In this document: positions 59,450-64,000 of the stretch, one piece after another
Numbering within the stretch: position 1 is the stretch's first letter
How the letters are laid out: each line of letters opens with the position of its first letter
Origin: Limosilactobacillus reuteri
Lineage (GTDB): Bacteria; Bacillota; Bacilli; Lactobacillales; Lactobacillaceae
Assembly: GCF_020784725.1 (NCBI RefSeq)
Contig: NZ_JAJGTZ010000030.1
Span: 124,001 to 188,000 of the forward strand
Reading direction: 5' to 3'
Length of the DNA: 64,000 nt
Notes under the pieces: model-generated
Database searches by the model: none
Told to the model about the DNA's origin: nothing
What the model saw: the letters and a program-made list of their open reading frames with translations, nothing else
Program-made: the position numbers and the translations under genes

Positions 59450-61945
59450 TTATTCACGTTTTAATGCTTGCAAGTCGAGAATTTTAACGTCAAGGTCCTT
59501 AATTCGGTCATCAGCTGTAAAATAGATAACTTGATTCTTCTCAGCAATTTTTTCTAGCAAGGCCAGCATTCGTTGTCGACGAACGTTATCAAAATTAACA
59601 AACCCATCATCAATAATCACCGGGAAATTAGCTTGGTCACTCATCACGGTGACAAAGCCAAGGCGGAGAGCAATATATAATTGTTCAGCCGTTCCCTGCG
59701 ACAATTCTTCCACTAAAAAGACTTCTTGATCCTTTCGCACCACCTTGACCCCATCTGCCGTTAAGTCGATCTGGGAATAGCGGTGATCAGTAAGCAAGGC
59801 AAAATATTGCTCCGCCTGACGAATGATTGCAGGGTAACGATCAGATGAAGCTCCTGCAAGGGCCTTATTAACCCACTGAATCGCCAATTGGTACCTTAAC
59901 CATTCTTGTACTTCACGCCAAATCTTAGCGGCTAGGTTGGCCCGTTCTTGTTCCAGATTGCTGAGGGTTCCATCTTTAACTAAGCTATCAATTTCAACTT
60001 TATCTTTTTGAATCTCCTCGTGGGTACGAGAGATTGTTCGGGTGAGCTGATCAAGCTGGTGTCGAGACTTCGATAAAGCCGTTATTAGCTCATCTCTACT
60101 TGCGTATGCGGCAAGGGCTTGGCGGTCTTCTGCGGTCAATTGTTGTCCATAGGCATCTGATGCTAAGGCTTGTGATTGTGCTGCAGAGCGATTTGCTAAG
60201 TACTGGGTAAACTGATTATCATCATGGACCCCAGCTTGCTGGTAAATCGCCATTTTTTGCTGGTGAATTTTATTGTAGTCTTGATTGATTCGGGCTAAAT
60301 TGTTAGCAATCGTTGCTTTTTCCCGGGTATTCGCTTGAATATCCTGGCGAGCTTGTTGCCCTTGTTCCAGCAAATCATCTAATTTAGTCCTAACAACCGC
60401 CAGCGTTAGATTTTGCAAAGCTGGTGGCAGTTGTTGGTTAAAGGTAGCGAGTCGGTGTTCATATCTTTGCTGATCTTGTTTGGCAGTTTGGAGCTGGGCA
60501 ACTAATTCGGCAGTTCGTTGTAAATCTCCCTGCATTAATAGCCATTGATCAGGCGGAAAATCCTGTAAGCCGTGTTTTTGACCAAACGCCATGATCGCTT
60601 GGGAATCTGTCGTTGCTGGAGCAGGAGCAGAATTTCCCTGGCGTTGATAATAAAGATACATAACTGTCGCAAAGGCCATAATTGCTCCGATAGCGGTAAT
60701 AAAAGTCGCATTCGCTAACAACCCGACGATAAAAAGGACAAAGCCGCCGACAATTCCGATCATTGCGGCCCGAGAAGGATCTCCTGTTGACTGGCTAGCA
60801 TTTGCCCGAGAAAGCGGTTGGACATTAAGAAGCCGAACAAGTTCTGTTTTTTCTTGGGGAGCTAGTGGCGTTGGCAAGGGCTGATGGTAGCGAGTTTTAA
60901 TTGTAGTTAATTCCTGCTGCCACTGCTTAACTTGCGTTTGTTGACGGTGCTGCAAAGCCTCTTCTGCTTGTAATTCAACCGCTTGCTCCTTAAGACGTTG
61001 AATTTCCTGGATACTTTGTGGCGAATGCTTAGTTGCTTGTGGAGCCTGATGGTCAATAGTTGTCAACCGCTCTTGATAGGCTTGTTGTTGGCGATGAAGT
61101 TCTTTTTCTCTCACTTGTAGTTCTTGAGCCGTCGTAACTTGCTGATCAGTTAAATAATCAGCAAGCGACCGAGTTTGGTGGCTACTTTGCCATTCGTGGT
61201 AAACCGGCCACAACTGCTGTAAATGCTCCAGTTTTTGCAAAAGCGGCTGGTGGTTCGTCAGGTCTGCCTGTGCTTGACGCAATTTTTCTTCATTTGTTCG
61301 CAAATTCGTCTGCAGCTCCTGATAACGGTGAAATTTACCACGCGCTTGATCAATTTTATCCGTCAAATCCGCGTATTGATGAAGGTCTTGATTAAGCGGC
61401 CATTTCCGTCCGCGGGGTTTATAGAGATGGTCAGCGTGTTTCTGGTACTGACTGATCAACTGGTCCCACTGTGCACTACCAACTGCCCCTAGTTGCTGCA
61501 GATGTTGCTGCCACTCATCCCGATTAAGTTCATCCACAGCCGTTAAGTCTCGTTGACCAAAACTAAAAAGGGCTTGATAGAGTGACCGATCCATCGGGCC
61601 AAGCAGTTGCTTTAATTCTTGCTCACCACCTTGCCGTCCTTGTGAATCAGTCACACTAACCTTACCGCCATTTCGCCCGCGTTGCCGTTTAATCAAGTAA
61701 TCATGACCATTAATCTCAACTAATAAACTTCCCCCATAACTAGAAGTAGTTTTCGGAATATACTGGGCAAACCGGTTTTTTCCCCGCCCATCCACAAAGC
61801 CAAATAAAATACTAACAAGGAAGGCCATCAGAGTTGTCTTCCCGGCTTCATTAGGGCCATAAATTATTTGGGGATCAGCTGTGAAGTCAAAATCTTGATC
61901 ATGCCATTTGCCAAAGCCATCGATATGAACTTTCTTTATTTCCAT
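59450..61945 (-). CDS. yhaN: SbcC-like AAA ATPase YhaN
   Basis: 831 residues, shorter than the roughly 960 of Bacillus YhaN. Walker A GPNEAGKTTLMAF near residue 35, long coiled coils (about 190-370 and 470-700), and in the middle two predicted membrane helices (about 390-430, GIVGGFVLFIVGLLA and AIGAIMAFATVMYLYY). The ABC-type signature ELSQGTAEQLYIALR and Walker B PVIIDDGFVNFD end the protein. With YhaO it forms a Mre11/Rad50-like DNA end-processing pair, by family inference. Three bases after yhaO. Confidence 0.93.
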   Translation of the reverse strand: MEIKKVHIDGFGKWHDQDFDFTADPQIIYGPNEAGKTTLMAFLVSILFGFVDGRGKNRFAQYIPKTTSSYGGSLLVEINGHDYLIKRQRGRNGGKVSVTDSQGRQGGEQELKQLLGPMDRSLYQALFSFGQRDLTAVDELNRDEWQQHLQQLGAVGSAQWDQLISQYQKHADHLYKPRGRKWPLNQDLHQYADLTDKIDQARGKFHRYQELQTNLRTNEEKLRQAQADLTNHQPLLQKLEHLQQLWPVYHEWQSSHQTRSLADYLTDQQVTTAQELQVREKELHRQQQAYQERLTTIDHQAPQATKHSPQSIQEIQRLKEQAVELQAEEALQHRQQTQVKQWQQELTTIKTRYHQPLPTPLAPQEKTELVRLLNVQPLSRANASQSTGDPSRAAMIGIVGGFVLFIVGLLANATFITAIGAIMAFATVMYLYYQRQGNSAPAPATTDSQAIMAFGQKHGLQDFPPDQWLLMQGDLQRTAELVAQLQTAKQDQQRYEHRLATFNQQLPPALQNLTLAVVRTKLDDLLEQGQQARQDIQANTREKATIANNLARINQDYNKIHQQKMAIYQQAGVHDDNQFTQYLANRSAAQSQALASDAYGQQLTAEDRQALAAYASRDELITALSKSRHQLDQLTRTISRTHEEIQKDKVEIDSLVKDGTLSNLEQERANLAAKIWREVQEWLRYQLAIQWVNKALAGASSDRYPAIIRQAEQYFALLTDHRYSQIDLTADGVKVVRKDQEVFLVEELSQGTAEQLYIALRLGFVTVMSDQANFPVIIDDGFVNFDNVRRQRMLALLEKIAEKNQVIYFTADDRIKDLDVKILDLQALKRE

Positions 61946-61948
61946 ATG

Positions 61949-63133
61949 CTAATCCTCCCGCCGCAATAATTGAGTTGTTGCTTGCTTCAGTTGTTGAAGA
62001 TCAAGGCTTGTCAACTTAGCTGCTAAATCAGCATCCCGTGCTAAGCTTTTCGTTAATTCTGCAATATTAGCAAGCGTAAATACTTCTTGGGCAGCTTGTT
62101 GCCAATACTGTTCATCTAGATCAGTCATTGATGGCAATGCGTTTTGCTGGTGGAGCAAGAGGTTATAGACCCACCATTTACCATTATCGGCATTTTGGTC
62201 TTGGAGGTGTTCAAGGACATCCCCATTTGCAAGCAGGTGTCGAATCGTTGGTGAAAGTTGCTCAACGTTAGCAATCGTAAGCTTTACCAGTTGGAATGGT
62301 ACTTTTTTAAGTTTGTTATCAATTGCTTGCGACAGGGATTGCTCCACTTCAGCAAGACTACTAGTTGATAAAGCATTGACGGTTAGACTTGTCCATTCAA
62401 TTTCCGCAACTGGTTTAAATTGCGGCACAAGTTTATTGCCCTGACTTTCCACTAAATAGTAGCCATGCTGTCCGGCCTCATTTTTATGTCGTCCCTGTGG
62501 ATTACCACTGTAAATAATTGGTGGCTTCTCATTCAAAGTTTGGTGCTTGTGAATATGGCCAAGTGCCCAATAATCATAATTTTTAGCGATTAATTCATCG
62601 ATCGTAAACGGAGCATAATGGTTATCTTGACTTTGCCGGACTGCTCCGTGAAGCATCCCAATGTGCCAGGTTTCATTTCGTTTTGGTGGATATTTCTTCA
62701 CTTGATCTTCTTTAATCCATCGTTGATCATAACTAAAGCCTGAGACAGCAACAGTGTTATGATTTGCCAAAGTAAGGGTGGTAGTCGTTACCCGATTGCT
62801 AAAAACATGAACATTTGCTGGAAGCTCTCCCGTATCTTGGACAATTTGATAATCATGGTTACCATAAAGTAGATAAACTGGGATGTGGGCTTGATTAAGT
62901 CGTTCACATTGCTTAATGAAAAAATCAGTAGCGGCAATACTTTGCTGATCACGGTCATAAATATCCCCGCTAATTAAAATAAAATCGACTTTTAAGTCAA
63001 TCGCATCATCAACAATCTTTTGAAAAGCAGCAAACGTCGATGAGTGGACGCGTTCCCGTAATGACTTGGGCATCGACGTCAATCCTAAAAAGGGACTATC
63101 AAGGTGTAAATCGGCTGTATGAATAAATCTCAT
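61949..63133 (-). CDS. yhaO: YhaO, Mre11/SbcD-like metallophosphoesterase
   Basis: 394 residues. Metallophosphoesterase motifs in order: HTADLHLDSPF, SGDIYDRD, YGNHDY and GHIHKHQTL. The C-terminal part (about 270-394) is the DNA-repair capping domain. It partners YhaN, encoded immediately downstream. The GAGGAAAA ribosome site follows directly after a terminator-like hairpin, so expression may depend on read-through. Confidence 0.93.
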   Translation of the reverse strand: MRFIHTADLHLDSPFLGLTSMPKSLRERVHSSTFAAFQKIVDDAIDLKVDFILISGDIYDRDQQSIAATDFFIKQCERLNQAHIPVYLLYGNHDYQIVQDTGELPANVHVFSNRVTTTTLTLANHNTVAVSGFSYDQRWIKEDQVKKYPPKRNETWHIGMLHGAVRQSQDNHYAPFTIDELIAKNYDYWALGHIHKHQTLNEKPPIIYSGNPQGRHKNEAGQHGYYLVESQGNKLVPQFKPVAEIEWTSLTVNALSTSSLAEVEQSLSQAIDNKLKKVPFQLVKLTIANVEQLSPTIRHLLANGDVLEHLQDQNADNGKWWVYNLLLHQQNALPSMTDLDEQYWQQAAQEVFTLANIAELTKSLARDADLAAKLTSLDLQQLKQATTQLLRRED

Positions 63134-63151
63134 AATTTTCCTCTTAATAAT

Positions 63152-63191
63152 AAAGGAGCTGAGAAAAATTTTGCTTTCTCCCAGCCCCTTA
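63152..63191 (-). terminator. Terminator or attenuator between the YlbF-family gene and yhaO
   Basis: On the minus strand GGGGCTGGGAGAAA, loop GCAAAA, TTTTTCTCAGCTCC, then TTTATTATT. Nearly identical core to the yidC terminator. Confidence 0.8.
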
Positions 63192-63211
63192 CTTGGATCG
63201 TAATAAATTAA

Positions 63212-63583
63212 TTATTCTTGTCCTGGCATCTTTGGCATTACTTCACTGTAAAGCTCTTGAATTGGACTTGTAATTGTCTTATTCAATTGTTGAAGCATAC
63301 TATCAATTTGCCGTTCTTGGTTCATCAAGTCTTGAACAACCTTCTTGCCGCTTACTTCCTTGGCAAGGTTTTGGATGTTTTTAATTTCATCATCAGTTGG
63401 TTGTTGACCAGTCATTTGTTTATGTTGAGCATCCGCTTGTGCTTGTTGGAACTTCTTGAAGGTGTCAAAAGTATCACTGTCAGCCTTTAATGCTTCAAAA
63501 GCCTTTTGTAATCCTTGATATTCTTGAGTTTCGCGCAATTGGCGACTAAGTTCATTTGCAGTATCATAAATATTTACAACCAT
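63212..63583 (-). CDS. yheA: YlbF/YmcA family protein (YheA type)
   Basis: 123 residues, all-helical: MVVNIYDTANELSRQLRETQ, ALKADSDTFDTFKKFQQAQA, and DEEIK-like NIQNLAKEV. The family (DUF964) includes YlbF and YmcA, which with YaaT tune RNase Y in Bacillus; the YheA branch is uncharacterised. Followed by a terminator and yhaON. Confidence 0.93.
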   Translation of the reverse strand: MVVNIYDTANELSRQLRETQEYQGLQKAFEALKADSDTFDTFKKFQQAQADAQHKQMTGQQPTDDEIKNIQNLAKEVSGKKVVQDLMNQERQIDSMLQQLNKTITSPIQELYSEVMPKMPGQE

Positions 63584-63631
63584 GTAAAAGTCTCCTTTAT
63601 CTCGTTCTTAGATTAATTGTATCATATTATC

Positions 63632-64000
63632 CTAGAAAAGCGATCGAACATTACTCCACCATTGACTCGCCTTATTACCAAAGTTATTTACTGATTGGTT
63701 AAAGTTATTTACAAAGTCACCCCCATCTTTGAGGAATGATCCCCAACCTTTAGAGGAACCCTTTGTCTTTTCATTTGCCCGTGTTTGAGCATCTTTAACC
63801 GTGAATTTGGTTCCAGCAGTATTTGGCAAAATCGCACTCATTTCATTCTTATAAAGGTAGTTAATGCTCCGTTCAGAAATATCGTTTAAGGTATGGTTTT
63901 GATTTGTATCATCATAACCTTCCCACGTTGCAACCACTACATCTGGCGTATAACCCACGATCCACTTATCACGATCATTGGAATCATCGCCTTTTACTCC
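63632..64000 (-). CDS. Class A penicillin-binding protein, C-terminal end (cut by window edge)
   Basis: The last 122 codons of a gene that enters from the right edge. DKWIVGYTPDVVVATWEGYD is the segment just after the KTG box in PBP1A/2A-type bifunctional enzymes, followed by the closing helices and a Ser/Asn/Gly-rich tail ending WWSNVRSLF. The glycosyltransferase domain and active-site motifs lie outside the window. Place beside the YlbF-family gene fits lactobacillar pbp2A. Confidence 0.9.
   Translation of the reverse strand, partial: GVKGDDSNDRDKWIVGYTPDVVVATWEGYDDTNQNHTLNDISERSINYLYKNEMSAILPNTAGTKFTVKDAQTRANEKTKGSSKGWGSFLKDGGDFVNNFNQSVNNFGNKASQWWSNVRSLF

Noticed and set aside
1-64000. 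CRISPR arrays, tRNA or rRNA genes, IS elements, prophage
   Set aside because: No spaced direct repeats, cloverleaf sequences, transposases or phage genes were seen on either strand.

Overview
The window is a 64 kb piece of a low-GC Gram-positive chromosome. Gene content and order match the Lactobacillaceae, most likely Limosilactobacillus reuteri or a close relative. The signs are a YSIRK-type LPxTG adhesin, a T-box before pheS, an L20 leader before infC, the yqeG-yqeH-yhbY-nadD-yqeK-rsfS block and the prsA/hit/ecsAB/yhaNO neighbourhood. The species name is inference; the family placement is solid. Nearly all of it is compact core genome, mostly on the minus strand. No rRNA, tRNA, IS element, prophage or CRISPR array was seen, and no gene-free stretch exceeds about 300 bases.

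Layout. 0-1.3 kb: 5' end of glnA with a promoter carrying a GlnR operator, then miaA. 1.4-5.0 kb: a DUF3042 peptide, then the rhodanese/glcK/yqgQ/rhomboid/5-FCL operon and rpmG. 5.1-10.1 kb: a class B PBP and a YfhO-type glycosyltransferase. 10.1-18.4 kb: a HesB-like protein, udk-greA, a LysM-NlpC/P60 hydrolase, the T-box-controlled pheST operon, an HxlR regulator, an HD protein and a SpoU methylase. 18.5-25.7 kb: acyP, yidC, a deformylase-like protein, a MATE exporter, a YjeM-type transporter and an OmpR-type two-component system. 25.9-32.4 kb: yceD-rpmF and the yqe operon ending in tmcAL. 32.5-40.8 kb: infC-rpmI-rplT, dnaB-dnaI with nrdR, coaE, mutM and polA. 40.9-47.3 kb: a YoaK protein, a Bax-inhibitor-like protein, murC, a Phd/YafQ-type toxin-antitoxin pair, ytpR, a thioredoxin, a small PepSY-like protein and glutaminase. 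47.5-54.6 kb, the most accessory-looking part: aldo/keto reductase, a GT4 glycosyltransferase and a 1497-residue repeat-stalk adhesin. 54.8-64 kb: trmB, ecsAB, hit, prsA, yhaON, a YlbF-family gene and the 3' end of a class A PBP.

How it works together. Most units supply translation (pheST, rplT, rpmI, rpmF, rpmG, infC, miaA, trmB, tmcAL, rsfS, yqeH), replication and repair (dnaB, dnaI, polA, mutM, yhaON), and wall building or secretion (murC, two PBPs, YfhO, prsA, yidC, ecsAB). Glutamine and glutamate handling appears three times (glnA, the YjeM-type carrier, glutaminase).

The most interesting non-textbook signals are intergenic. There are two copies of a hairpin element with compensatory changes in the stem and a conserved loop (10.67 and 44.67 kb). 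A second, mosaic family of structured 3'-UTR repeats occurs at 1.62, 10.74, 21.76 and 58.19 kb. A long stem-loop sits exactly at the predicted 5' end of the murC mRNA. A possible short leader peptide precedes glnA, and infC appears to start at a rare ATA codon. I found no clearly new multi-gene system; the hairpin family is the best candidate for something undescribed.
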